Source of the DNA: Motacilla alba alba
Taxonomy: Eukaryota > Chordata > Aves > Passeriformes > Motacillidae
NCBI RefSeq assembly: GCF_015832195.1
Contig: NW_024037374.1
Coordinates: forward strand, 4,007,331-4,071,330
DNA length: 64,000 nucleotides
Direction: 5' to 3'
In this document: positions 9,643 through 18,830 of the stretch, in pieces
How positions within the stretch are numbered: position 1 is the first letter of the stretch
How the letters are laid out: every line of letters begins with the position of its first letter
The notes under the pieces: generated by a model
Seen by the model: only the letters and a program-made list of their open reading frames with translations
What the model was told of the DNA's origin: nothing
Database searches by the model: none
Program-made: the position numbers and the translations under genes

Positions 9643-10731
9643 CTACAAGATAACATCAACAGGTAAATCAGGGTTCCGGCGCACAACCTGCCCAGAACTA
9701 ATACAGTCAATAATACCCCGCAACGCATCCTTTTGTGTCGTTGTCAAGGTGACCGGTGTAGTAGGATCCGTACCCTTAAGCAAGGGTCGTAAGTGCTCCA
9801 ATAAGTGGTTAGGGATCCCAACTATCGGCTTCAACCACTGTAATTCCCCAAGTAATTTCTGTGCATCATTCAATGTCTTTATGTGAGTTGTAAGTTCCAA
9901 TTTTTGGGGAGCAATAGTTTGTTCAGTTAGGATCCACCCTAAATATTTCCATGGTGCTGAGCGTTGAATCTTTTCAGGGGCAACTATCAGGTTGCGCTGT
10001 AATAACGCCTTCTGAATTATTTCCACCTGTAGATCCGTAAATGGTTCAGGTTGGCTGAACAATATATCATCCATATAATGATAGATGATACAATGAGGCC
10101 ATTTTTGGCGCAGGGGTTGTAGCGCAGCATCGACATACAGCTGACATAAAGTGGGGGAGTTGCGCATGCCCTGTGGAAGAACAGTCCATTCAAAACGCTG
10201 ATCTGGTCCATTTCTATTAACTGCTGGCAGGGTAAATGCAAATCTCTTGGTGTCCTGTGGATGCAAGGCTATTGTGAAGAAACAGTTCTTTAAGTCTATA
10301 ATTAGCAATGGCCACCCCTGTGGAATCATGGCAGGGTTTGGCAAACCAGGCTGCAAGGCCCCCATTGGTTCCATTTGATCATTAACTGCCCGTAAGTCAT
10401 GCAAAAGACGGAAATTCCCCGACTTCTTTTTAATCACAAAAATAGGAGTATTCCATGGGCTGGTAGACAATTTAAGATGTCCTTGTTTAAATTGCTCTTC
10501 CACCAGCTGATGGGCATGCATGAGACTCTCCCCTTTTAAAGGCCACTGCTTAACCATCACAGGCGTATTAGTTTTCCATGTGAGTGGAATGGGGAAAGTC
10601 CAAGCAATGGCAATTACCCCAAAGGGTGCTCGTTGGTCAGTACCACTCCCAATTGAGCCAAAATGTCCCGACCAATAAGGCACTGCACTGTAGGTGGTAG
10701 TGTGACTACCGAGAAAACTGTGGTTAACCAT
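9643..10731 (-). CDS. pol: ERV-B Pol, N-terminal part: reverse transcriptase
   Basis: 362 codons from the first Met; the true entry is by -1 frameshift from pro upstream. RT fingers and palm are visible (LIIDLKNCFFTIALHP, then LPQGMRNSPTLCQLY). The catalytic motif is HYMDDILFS (YMDD, as in beta- and lentiviruses, whereas gammaretroviruses have YVDD). A connection domain follows (LQWLKPIVGIPN). The frame ends at a single TAG (complement of cta at 9643-9645) and resumes in the same frame as RNase H/integrase, so pol is broken by one point nonsense change. Confidence 0.88.
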   Translation of the reverse strand: MVNHSFLGSHTTTYSAVPYWSGHFGSIGSGTDQRAPFGVIAIAWTFPIPLTWKTNTPVMVKQWPLKGESLMHAHQLVEEQFKQGHLKLSTSPWNTPIFVIKKKSGNFRLLHDLRAVNDQMEPMGALQPGLPNPAMIPQGWPLLIIDLKNCFFTIALHPQDTKRFAFTLPAVNRNGPDQRFEWTVLPQGMRNSPTLCQLYVDAALQPLRQKWPHCIIYHYMDDILFSQPEPFTDLQVEIIQKALLQRNLIVAPEKIQRSAPWKYLGWILTEQTIAPQKLELTTHIKTLNDAQKLLGELQWLKPIVGIPNHLLEHLRPLLKGTDPTTPVTLTTTQKDALRGIIDCISSGQVVRRNPDLPVDVIL

Positions 10732-11543
10732 TGTCCATCCACTTTTACTTGCAAAGACGGCGTCTTACTGGCAAGGGTAAGTCCTCCCACTCCTGTTAGG
10801 GTATCCGCTGAAGGGTAAAGTGGCCATTGACGGGGCCAATGCTCCGGGCTGATTATACTAGTATCAGCTCCTGTGTCCAACAGTCCCATAAGGACAATCA
10901 TTTGTCCCCGAAATTTTAATTCCACTTTTTTGCGGGGTCGCTCCCCCAAGTTCATAGTCAGCAAAGTAATTCCTGTGGATCCAAATCCCGGATTTGTTGG
11001 CTCCTTCTGATCACGTGGGGAAATGCTAGCAGTAAGCTGTGGCAGAGGCACCAATTGAGCAATACGCTGACCCTTTGCAATGGTAACCGGAGGAAAAAGA
11101 GTATATGCCATTATTTGTATTTCTCCCGTATAGTCTGCGTCGATCACCCCTGGTAACACAAATAATCCCATCATGGATGCTGAGGAACAGCCAAGCAGCA
11201 AAGCACCGATTGTTTTGCCTTGAATTTGTAATGGTCCATAGGCTCCTGTAGGTATCCTGTGTAGCTGAGTGGTTACGATGGAAACATTTACTGCTGCTGC
11301 CAGGTCAGGTCCGAGGCTGCTGGTGGTGGCTGGCTGTAGACTGCAGGTGGAGCTGATGTCACGGCGGCGATTTGTGTCCGGGCGCGGCCGTCCTGCGCGC
11401 TCCTCCGTCCATTTCCCGATCGCCGACGACAGGCAGCTGTGTTGTGGGTATCCGAGTGACAGTACTGGCACCACACTCCTCCGGCTTGGCATTCTCGGCG
11501 AAAATGACCACTCCCCCCACACCGATAGCATTTTGTTGGGCAT
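10614..11543 (-). CDS. pro: ERV-B dUTPase and protease
   Basis: Open frame in -1 phase to gag, overlapping it by at least 256 bp. The dUTPase domain covers residues of about 85-190 (VIDADYTGEIQIM, then KGQRIAQLVPLPQL). The aspartic protease follows with active site LLDTGADTSII and the flap-side GRDILAQLG near the C-terminus. Betaretroviruses carry dUTPase in exactly this position. The frame ends at 10614, where a possible weak slip site C CCT TTG (complement 10620-10626) is in phase for the pol frame. Protease would cleave Gag-Pro-Pol; dUTPase would limit uracil incorporation. Confidence 0.88.
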   Translation of the reverse strand: MPNKMLSVWGEWSFSPRMPSRRSVVPVLSLGYPQHSCLSSAIGKWTEERAGRPRPDTNRRRDISSTCSLQPATTSSLGPDLAAAVNVSIVTTQLHRIPTGAYGPLQIQGKTIGALLLGCSSASMMGLFVLPGVIDADYTGEIQIMAYTLFPPVTIAKGQRIAQLVPLPQLTASISPRDQKEPTNPGFGSTGITLLTMNLGERPRKKVELKFRGQMIVLMGLLDTGADTSIISPEHWPRQWPLYPSADTLTGVGGLTLASKTPSLQVKVDGQWLTTVFSVVTLPPTVQCLIGRDILAQLGVVLTNEHPLG

Positions 11544-13042
11544 TTTTTCGGTGCTGGGGTTACGGCTGCGGAGACTCGGAGAGGTGCAAGAGCAGCTAAC
11601 ACCTGGCTTTGAGAGGCTTTTGCTTGCTCCTGAAGACCCTCCCCCAATTGTTTAATAGCATCCACTAAAAATGCCTGAGTCCCAGTAGGGATTTGGGCCA
11701 TCCTCTCTAATGCTTCCTCTATGGACCAGTTCGCCCCTAGGGTGCTTAATATGTTTCTTGTGGATTGATTACAATTCTGAAGGGCACATTGTTTTAATAG
11801 TGCACCTCGCATATACTCCGGCATCCCTGCTTTTTCTATAGCAGTTGCAGCTCTATCTATAAACGTGCCAAATGCTTCATCTCGTCCTTGCTTAATCCCC
11901 ATATACATTGGTACACCACCCGGCTCCTTCACCTGCTCTATAGCCTGCCTCACCAACCTCATAGCCTCTCTACACTTATCCGGTCCTATCAATGCCTGTG
12001 CTTCTGTGCGAATAAATGCACCCAATCCCATCAATTCTTCTGCTGTCACACCATGTAAGGGATTCCCCTGCTGTCTTGGTGTGGCTACGCACCCATTAAC
12101 CAGCGCTTGCCAGTGCGCATTGAACAGCAGTTGCTGATGTTGTGTAAAAATCAATCTCGCTATCCCTCTACAATCAGCAGGCAAAAGTATCTGCGTACTC
12201 CAAATGTAATCTAGCATTTGCTTCACCGGCTCGCTTGTCACTCCAAACTGGCTAACAGTCGCTCTAAGCTGTGATAGCAATTTCCAGTCAAGAGCAGTGA
12301 TTGTTACTTGCATTCCTCCCCCCGCAACCGGTTGAAAAACTGCCGGGAATGCCAGCGCTGAGGCTGCCTCCATTAACCCCCTGTCCCCCTTATCCAAACA
12401 GTCCTTGGCCAGCGCCGCCCACGCCTCCCTCCGTTCCCTGGCAATGGCCTCCGCTAGGTCGCTTTTCGCCCCAGGAATCGGCTCATTACCTGACGGGGGT
12501 GAATTTATAGGTGGCTTAGGGCAGGACTGTGACCCCTTCGGGGGTGTTAGTGATTGAGGGGGCGCTGATGGCTCACCGGAGGCTCCGGCATTGGAAGCAG
12601 GAGGTGGGGGAGGCAGGACAACACTATTAACCGCAGGAGGTAACGGAGCAGACTGAAACCAATCCTTATCATAGTTTCTATTTCTATCTTGAGCGACCGA
12701 TGCTTGCTCCGCTGCCTTCTTTTCTGCCTGATACTGTAAAAGCTCATTATGCACAACCTTCCATAACTTCCCAAACTTTTTCGCTGTTTTATCATCCTCC
12801 AACGTAGCCTCCCACAACTTATCCCCAAATTTACGCCATTCTGATAGCTCATGCACTGTATGTGGATTCTGAAAAAACCCCTTTTCATATCCATAAGCTA
12901 ACAATCCTGGCAATTCCTTATGCAAATCTATTTCTTTTACTTGCCTTCTCTGTAAAAAGGCAGTGAATAAATCATATGCTGCTTGCCTCTCCATACCTTT
13001 TTTCATCAGCGCTGTTGCAGGTTTCCCAGGCTCCGGCAGCAC
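11288..13042 (-). CDS. gag: ERV-B Gag polyprotein
   Basis: 584 codons, uninterrupted. Matrix-like N-terminus with Met at residues 1, 13 and 17, so the start is uncertain. Then a Pro-rich linker with PPPPPPAS-like and PSAP late-domain motifs near residues 145-165. Capsid at about 200-470 includes the major homology region (QGRDEAFGTFIDRAA). Nucleocapsid has two CCHC knuckles, CYRCGGSGHFRREC and CQYCHSDTHNTAAC. Two knuckles and the overall length fit beta- and alpharetroviruses. The frame ends 130 bp beyond the gag-pro slip site. Gag assembles the particle. Confidence 0.9.
   Translation of the reverse strand: MLPEPGKPATALMKKGMERQAAYDLFTAFLQRRQVKEIDLHKELPGLLAYGYEKGFFQNPHTVHELSEWRKFGDKLWEATLEDDKTAKKFGKLWKVVHNELLQYQAEKKAAEQASVAQDRNRNYDKDWFQSAPLPPAVNSVVLPPPPPASNAGASGEPSAPPQSLTPPKGSQSCPKPPINSPPSGNEPIPGAKSDLAEAIARERREAWAALAKDCLDKGDRGLMEAASALAFPAVFQPVAGGGMQVTITALDWKLLSQLRATVSQFGVTSEPVKQMLDYIWSTQILLPADCRGIARLIFTQHQQLLFNAHWQALVNGCVATPRQQGNPLHGVTAEELMGLGAFIRTEAQALIGPDKCREAMRLVRQAIEQVKEPGGVPMYMGIKQGRDEAFGTFIDRAATAIEKAGMPEYMRGALLKQCALQNCNQSTRNILSTLGANWSIEEALERMAQIPTGTQAFLVDAIKQLGEGLQEQAKASQSQVLAALAPLRVSAAVTPAPKKCPTKCYRCGGSGHFRRECQAGGVWCQYCHSDTHNTAACRRRSGNGRRSAQDGRARTQIAAVTSAPPAVYSQPPPAASDLTWQQQ
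11411..11417 (-). promoter_or_regulatory. gag-pro -1 frameshift heptamer GGGAAAT
   Basis: On the - strand gag codons read TCG GGA AAT, so G GGA AAT fits X XXY YYZ. After a -1 slip the next codons are TGG ACG GAG, which is the dUTPase-protease frame (reading IGKWTEER across the site). Type and position match betaretroviral gag-pro slip sites (GGGAAAC in Mason-Pfizer virus, from memory). The downstream structure was not modelled. Confidence 0.75.
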
Positions 13043-13170
13043 GTATGGCCAGGACTGTCTGTACAGCTCCTGGGGACCGCAGACCGCAAACCAGTGGCCG
13101 GTCTGTTTGTACCGTTCCCCCTGCGATAGGAACCCAACCCTACTTCATCCGTCCGTGGCGGGCGTTTTCT

Positions 13171-13191
13171 ATCACGTCGCTCGGGTCACCA
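13171..13191 (-). promoter_or_regulatory. ERV-B primer binding site, tRNA-Trp-like with 3-nt insertion
   Basis: Two bases inside the 5' LTR the + strand reads TCACGTCG-CTC-GGGTCACCA. The 3' end of tRNA-Trp is TCACGTCGGGGTCA plus CCA, so the site is the tRNA-Trp sequence with CTC inserted. Alpharetroviruses use tRNA-Trp. Confidence 0.7.
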
Positions 13192-13193
13192 TT

Positions 13194-13581
13194 TGACAGA
13201 TAAAGGAAGACTTGCACATCCGATGATGAACAACAAGCCTCAAACTTTATTGATAGACACGCATATTTATATTGGTATTAATAAGGCTAATACATATTGC
13301 AAAAGGCAAGCTCATTATTGGTTAGTTACTTATCAATCGACTACACCTACTTCTGCATTCTTGTAGTGATACTGTTACGACTTTTCTGCTTTTCTTCATA
13401 TTTCTAGCTGATTTCTGCTGACTATCTATCCTCCCTTTTCTACTGTTGCAGCAAGGGCACAGTGTCCTTGCCTTATATGGACACTGACTTCTGGCTCCTT
13501 TACCTATCTCCTTGCTTAACCAAGGGTATTGCATCTAAATGGCCTCTTTCAGCTAGCCAACTGTCCACAAAACTCTCCACA
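13194..13581 (-). repeat. ERV-B 5' LTR
   Basis: 388-bp direct copy of 5676-6063. On the - strand it reads TG...CA and is followed by two bases and the primer site. Its outer edge joins the 37-bp minisatellite at 13582 without a duplicated target matching 5670-5675. Confidence 0.95.
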
Positions 13582-14505
13582 CAGTGTCACAATGGACCAT
13601 AGATGACAGGAGGCCCCTGTGTGTCACCCTGGAGCTTTGGTTCCATGCAGCCCTGCAGTGTCACAATGAACCCTTGGTTCCATGGGGTTCCACAGTGTCA
13701 CAGTGGCCCCTTGGTTCCATGAAGCCCTGCAGTGTCACACTGCTCTCCTTTGGTTGCTCAGTGTCACAATGGACCACGGATTACATCAGGCTCTGCATTG
13801 TCACCATGGACCTTTGGTTCCATGAGGCTGTGAAGTGTCTTAATAGTCTCTCCATGGTTCCACAAGGCAAGTCTCACAACGGACCTTTGGCTCCATAGGA
13901 GCTTGCAGTGTCACAATGGCCCCTTGGTTCCATGACACCCCCAAAGCATCATAATGGTCTCCATGGTTCCATGAGGCCCCGTGGTGTCACAATGGACCCT
14001 TGGTTTGATGGGGCCTCACAGTGTCTCAGTGATCCCTACCTTCCATGGAGCCACACAGCGTCAGTACAGTCCCCTTGGTTCCATGAGGCCCAGCAATGTC
14101 ACAGTGGTCTCCATGATTCCATGAGGTCCCACAGTGTCACAATGGTCCCTTGGTCTCACAGGACCCCAAAGTGTCACAATGGTCCCTTGGTCTCACAGGG
14201 CCCCGTGGTGTCACAATGGTCCCTTGGTCTCACAGGGCCCCAAAGTGTCACAATGGTCCCTTGGTCTCACAGGACCCCAAAGTGTCACAGTGGTCCCTTG
14301 GTCTCACAGGGCCCCGCAGTGTCACAATGGTCCCTTGGTCTCACAGGGCCCCACAGTGTCACAATGCTCCCTTGGTCTCACAGGGCCCCACAGTGTCACA
14401 ATGGTCCCTTGGTCTCACAGGACCCCACAGTGTCACAATGGTCCCTTGGTCTCACAGGGCCCCACAGTGTCACAATGGTCCCTTGGTTCCATGGGCCCTG
14501 TGCTG
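13582..14505. repeat. 37-bp minisatellite, cagtgtcacaatggtccctt family
   Basis: Degenerate units become a near-perfect 37-bp tandem array at about 14130-14500 (each unit has cagtgtcacaatggtccctt followed by ggtctcacagggcccca). Because 37 leaves remainder 1 when divided by 3, each strand reads as a 37-residue periodic peptide in all frames, which explains the long spurious open frames. The same family recurs at 16380-16680, 38390-39600, 61660-62630 and 62978-63840. Confidence 0.9.
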
Positions 14506-15545
14506 CTGCATTCCCCCCTCCCCTTCTCAGCCCGCCCTGCCAGCTGAGAAATGCTCCTTGGGCCTCGGCCTTGGCCAGCAGCCCCTGGGCTCAGCTCCTC
14601 TGGAGCTCATCACAAACACTGGCTGCCCCAGGCACTGCTGCTGCCCAGCCAGCTCCTGGTTTCTGTAGGAGCAGCCCTGGGAACTGGTTTTGTTCCCTCA
14701 GTGCCACAACATCCCTGTTCTCACACTGCCAAAGAAAGCTGCTGATGCCGAGTGAGCCAGGATGAACCATTGCTGGGACTGAAGCCCCTCTCTTGGGGCC
14801 CTGCAAACAGCGCTCCAAAAGGAGCCCCTTGGAGCTCTCCTGAGCCAGCGATTCCCTCTGAGTGGGGCCTCTCCCAGCCGGGAACTCTCCCGTTTGCTGC
14901 ACTCAGAGGTTCCCAAACAACGACAGAGCCTTGGCCGATCCCCCCACTCCTCCAGGCTCAACCCTTTGCCCGATGGGGAGATGCCAAAGCCTCCACAGTG
15001 AGCATTTCCCTGCCCTCGGGGGAATTTCTCACAGGTGCCATTTATCCTTGCCCTCAATGTCATTTTATCTCTCTCACACACACACGCACGCGCACAAACA
15101 AACACATGCACACACGGACAGTTCTCAGTTCATTTCTGGTTTGATTGCCTGGATTTTGTTTGGTTTTGTTGCTGCTTTGTTTCCTTGGTGTGCCTGAAGT
15201 GTCCAGTCAGGAGCAGAGGGACTCTTGACAAGGAACTTGGTCGTGCTGGCACTTAATATTAAATCTGGTTTTTGCTGATCCCTTGCTGGGGATTTTTAAA
15301 TCGCTCTCCAGCCCTCGTTGGTAACAGGGTGAAGGAGCCCTGGCCCAGGCTCTGGCCCTGGGGGACACGGGGATGCTGCCGGGGGGTCCCTGTCCCCATG
15401 CCCCGTCCCCCCGGCCCCGTGTCAGGCTCTGGGGTCGATCTCGTGGAACATCCTCTGCGGGAGGCTGCGGGGGGACCCGGGGGGACAGGGGACCCCGCTG
15501 TGCACGAGCAGCGCCGGACTGCTCTGGGGGAGCTGTGAGGGGGGG
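14506..15545. other. GC-rich non-repetitive flank with CA-rich microsatellite
   Basis: 14506-14656 is duplicated at about 63845-64000. A CA/CG alternating tract lies at about 15075-15120. No convincing exon, promoter or RNA gene was seen; open frames here lack family similarity. Confidence 0.4.
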
Positions 15546-15547
15546 CT

Positions 15548-15960
15548 GTGGTGGAGTGACCTCCCCAGTGACCTCACACAGCCCCTGTGATGTCACACAG
15601 CCACCTGTGATGTCAAAGGCTACCTGTGATTTCATACAAACTCCTGTGATGTCACACAACCATTCTGTTATGTCACACAGCCTCCATGTGATGTCATTCA
15701 GCTCCTATGTGATGTCACAGAGCAGCTTTGTGATGTCACACATCCACCCTGTGATGTCACAGCCTTGTCTGCGACATCACAGCCTTCTCTGTGACATCAC
15801 ACAGCTGCTCTGTGATGTCATACTGTATGTCACAATCCACATTGTGATGTCACAGAACCACCTTTGAAGATGTCACAGCTAGCTCTGTGATGTCACAGCC
15901 CCCTCAGTGATGTCACACAGCCCATCTGTGCTGTCACACAGTCCCTTTCTGACAGCACAG
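15548..15960. repeat. Tandem repeat of roughly 27 bp carrying TGATGTCA
   Basis: About fifteen degenerate units of the type ctgtgatgtcacacagc. Each carries TGATGTCA, one base from the CRE palindrome TGACGTCA. No coding function. Confidence 0.8.
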
Positions 15961-15999
15961 CTGCTCTGGGGCTCTGTGACACAGCCACAGAGGTGGGGC

Positions 16000-16190
16000 T
16001 GTGCCCCAGCCCCCTCAGGGACATGCCACAGCCCCTGGCAGTGCTGAGCCCTGTGAGCTGTGTCTGTGCCCTGCCCGTGTCCCCAAGGTGCCCTGGCAGT
16101 GCCCCAGCCCTGCTGGGCTGTGCCCAGGAGCTGCCCCTGGCCAGAGCTGTCTCTCTGCAGCGCTGCCCTTGCCAGGGCAGATGTCAATGG
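16000..16190. repeat. Dispersed repeat, inverted partner of 59035-59180
   Basis: The block around 16075-16180 (ccagccctgctgggctgtgc, then gcagcgctgcccttgccagg) is found in reverse complement at about 59050-59140. Non-coding. Confidence 0.6.
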
Positions 16191-16194
16191 GCAT

Positions 16195-17397
16195 CAGATG
16201 TCAATGGGCATCTGAAAAGAGGCATGGTTCTTTCCCATAGCAAGGAAAGCACAGAGCCCCAGTGCTCCAGGAGCTGATGAGAGGCAGCCCTTGACATCCC
16301 AAGATCAGCCAGACCTGTCAGGTGGCCCCTGGGAGGCCAAGCCAGCCAGACCTGGTCCATCTTCCCTGGGCTCCATGGGGCCCCACAGTGTCCCAATGGT
16401 CCCTTGCTCCCATGAGGCCCTGAGGTGTCATAATGGCCCCTTGGTGACTTGAGGCCCTGAAGGGTCACAATGGTCTCCATGCTTCCATCAGGCCCCACAG
16501 AGCCATGCTGGTCTCTGGGTCCATGAAGCCCCGCTGTGTCACCATGGCGCCTTGGCTCCATGGGCTCCAGAGGTGCCACAAGGATCCCCTGGGTTCCATG
16601 GGCTCCAGAGGTGCCACAAGGATCCCCTTGGTCCCATGAGGTCCCCACAGTGTCACAGGGATCTCCATGGGAAGGAAAGAACCCAGCCCCAGTGTTGCAG
16701 GGGCAGCCACCAGAGGCCAAGGCCAGCCAGCCTTGACGGTACTGGCAGATTTTGCCTGGCAGCAACCCTTGGATATAGGGAATTTGGGAGGCGGAACCCC
16801 AATTTCAGACATGGACACCCGGAGGAGAAGGATGGTTCTTTTCCACAGGAAGGAAAGCACTGAGCCCCAGTGTTTGCACAGCGGGGGTGAGGCAGCCCCC
16901 AGGAGGCCAAGGACAGCCAGACCTGTCTGTCCTGGCAGCTTCCACTTGGGAGCAATCCTTGGATGTACGGAGTTTTGGAGGTGGAATCCCAGTTTTGGCC
17001 GTGGTCAAGATGGATGGTTTTTTCCCATAGGACAGTAAAGTCCAAGTGTTTTGGAAGAAGATGAGAGGTGGCCACCCTCAGGCCAAGCCAGCCAGACCTG
17101 TCTCTCCTGGCACCTTTGGTCTAGAGGCTGTCCTTGCACTGAGGGCATTTTGGAGGTGGAATCTCAGTTTTGGCTGTGGGTGCCTGGACAGGAAGAAGAG
17201 TTCTTTTTATCAGGAAGGAAAGCACCGAGCCCCAGGGTTTCAGAGGCAGATGAGGGCCAGCCCTCAGGAAGCCAAGGCCAGCCAGACTTGTCAGTCCTGG
17301 CAGCTTTGGTCTGGGAGCTCTCCTTGGATATAGGGAATGCCCAGGTTTGTCCATGGGTGCCTGGCCAAGATGGATGGTTTTTTCCCATGAGAAAGAA
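16195..17397. repeat. Tandem array of a roughly 170-bp unit
   Basis: At least five degenerate copies share ggatggttctttcccata-like text, aaggaaagcacagagcccca, ggccaaggccagccagacct, and ggcagcttt...ttggaggtggaatcc. A short block of the 37-bp family (16370-16680) is embedded. Copies differ by indels; no gene. Confidence 0.7.
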
Positions 17398-17459
17398 AAG
17401 CAGACGGTTCAGGATGCAAAGGCAGACAAGAAAACCACAGCGAGACGCAGGGAGAAGAA

Positions 17460-17640
17460 AGACTAAAATTAACTGAAATATTAAACTGCGTGCGTAGAAG
17501 GATTTGACCAATCCTGTATTAGCTTGAGGCGTGAACAGCAGCACACAGTATAAATATGGCTTGCTGTTTGCAATAAATCAGCTGCACTTGATCACACTGA
17601 TCATGGCGTGATGGCCCGTTACTGATCCTCCACAGAGCTC
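17460..17640 (+). repeat. LTR-like block with TATA box and AATAAA, left arm
   Basis: TATAAATA near 17551 and CAATAAA near 17573 are 22 bp apart, followed by a segment ending tcctccaca. The mirror copy is at about 38030-38210 on -. The compact TATA-polyA spacing is that of a short retroviral R region. The upstream edge is not defined. Confidence 0.4.
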
Positions 17641-18830
17641 CTTGGCCAAAAAGGGACCCAGAACACCCCAAGCCCCACCAAAACACCCCCAAACCCCCAA
17701 AAAAGAAACCTGCCGGAAATACCCCAAAATCCTGAAAAACTGCCTCAAACCCGCCCCTAAATACCCAAAATCTACCCCAAAACACCCCAAATCCCTCCAA
17801 ACATCCACAAAATCCTTTGAAATTGCACCTGAATACCCTAAAGCTGCCCCAAAACACCTGAAATGCCTTCAAGCTGCCCTAAAATCCCATAGAAGCACCC
17901 CAAAACCACCTAGAAACACCCTAAATCCCATAGAAATATTCTGAAATCCCTCCAAACCACCCATAAACACCCTAAATCCCCTAAAACTGATCCCAAATCC
18001 CAGAGAGATACTCCAAAATCCCAGAAAACTGCCCCCAAAATGGTCCTGACCCTGCCCTAATCAGCCCCCTGCTCCCCTGCTACCCCAGGTAAGTTCAGCT
18101 CAGCCCAAATCCTCCTTTCTTTATTCCAAAGTCTCCTTTTTTTTCAATGCCAAAATCTCTTTTCATCCCTAATCTCTTTAGTTGACCCCTAATCCTTCTT
18201 GTCCTCCCCAAATTTCCTTTTCCCACCACAAATTCTCCTTTTTCTACCCCAAATCTTTTGTGTGTCCTCAAATCCCTTTTCCACCCAAAATCTCCACCTC
18301 AAATCCCCTTTCCCCACCCCAAATCCCCTTTTCCCACCCAGAATCTTTCCCCATCCTGAATCCCCCGATTCCCACCCCAATCCCCCTTTTTTTCCCCAGC
18401 ATTGTACCCAGGGTCTCTCTGCAGACATTGCACCTGGAGCTGCCCCAAACAAACCCCAAACAACCCCAAACAAACTCCAAACAAATCCCACTGTGCCCCC
18501 AGGGCTGGAGTGGGTTTGGGGGGTTGGGGATTGGGGGGGTCATGGGTCCAAACTGCGGGGATTGGGGAGGTTTGATCCTAAAATTTGGGGTTTGGGCTGG
18601 TCTGACATCTCAGGGCTCAGGGGTTCAGGATTTGGGGGTTTGGGATTTGGGGGTTTTTGTACCCAGGATTTGGGGATCAGGGGGTTTGACACCCAAACTT
18701 TGGGACCAGGGCAGTTGGACACCCCAGATGTTTCAAACCCCAGGATTTGGGGTCGGGGGAAGTTGACCCCAGGATTTCGGGTGTTTGACCCCAATGTTTG
18801 ACCCCCCCCAGGTTTGGGGTGGGGGTTGAG
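17640..18830. repeat. C-rich low-complexity minisatellites, left arm
   Basis: 17640-18060: short units of ccccaaaacaccccaaatcc type. 18110-18380: units near 20 bp, caaatccccttttcccaccc. 18490-18830: ggtttggg-type text on +. Frames through these are spurious. Mirror copy at 36680-38020. Confidence 0.8.

Larger units (their letters stand above)
5676..13581 (-). mobile_element. Nearly complete betaretrovirus-like provirus (ERV-B)
   Basis: 7.9 kb on the - strand: 5' LTR (13194-13581), primer site, gag, dUTPase-protease, pol, accessory frame, env, polypurine tract, 3' LTR (5676-6063). Gag, pro and pol sit in three successive -1 frames and dUTPase lies upstream of protease, as in betaretroviruses. 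The primer site resembles the tRNA-Trp site of alpharetroviruses, so it is a mosaic class II element. The LTRs show only two differences by eye. Visible lesions are one stop in pol, frame breaks in env SU, and stops in the accessory frame. The two flanks differ and no target-site duplication is seen. Confidence 0.93.

Noticed and set aside
10620..10626. CCCTTTG as the pro-pol slip site
   Set aside because: It is in the right phase (C CCT TTG) close to the pro stop, but the last base G and CCC/TTT combination are weak for eukaryotic slippage; kept only as a remark under the dUTPase-protease entry.
14134..14668. Long open frames of repeated SQWSLGLTGP-type peptide
   Set aside because: They are the translation of the 37-bp minisatellite in all three frames and have no start context or conservation.
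17578..17944. Frame resembling a Phe/Gly-rich membrane protein
   Set aside because: Complement of a ccccaaaa repeat; composition only.
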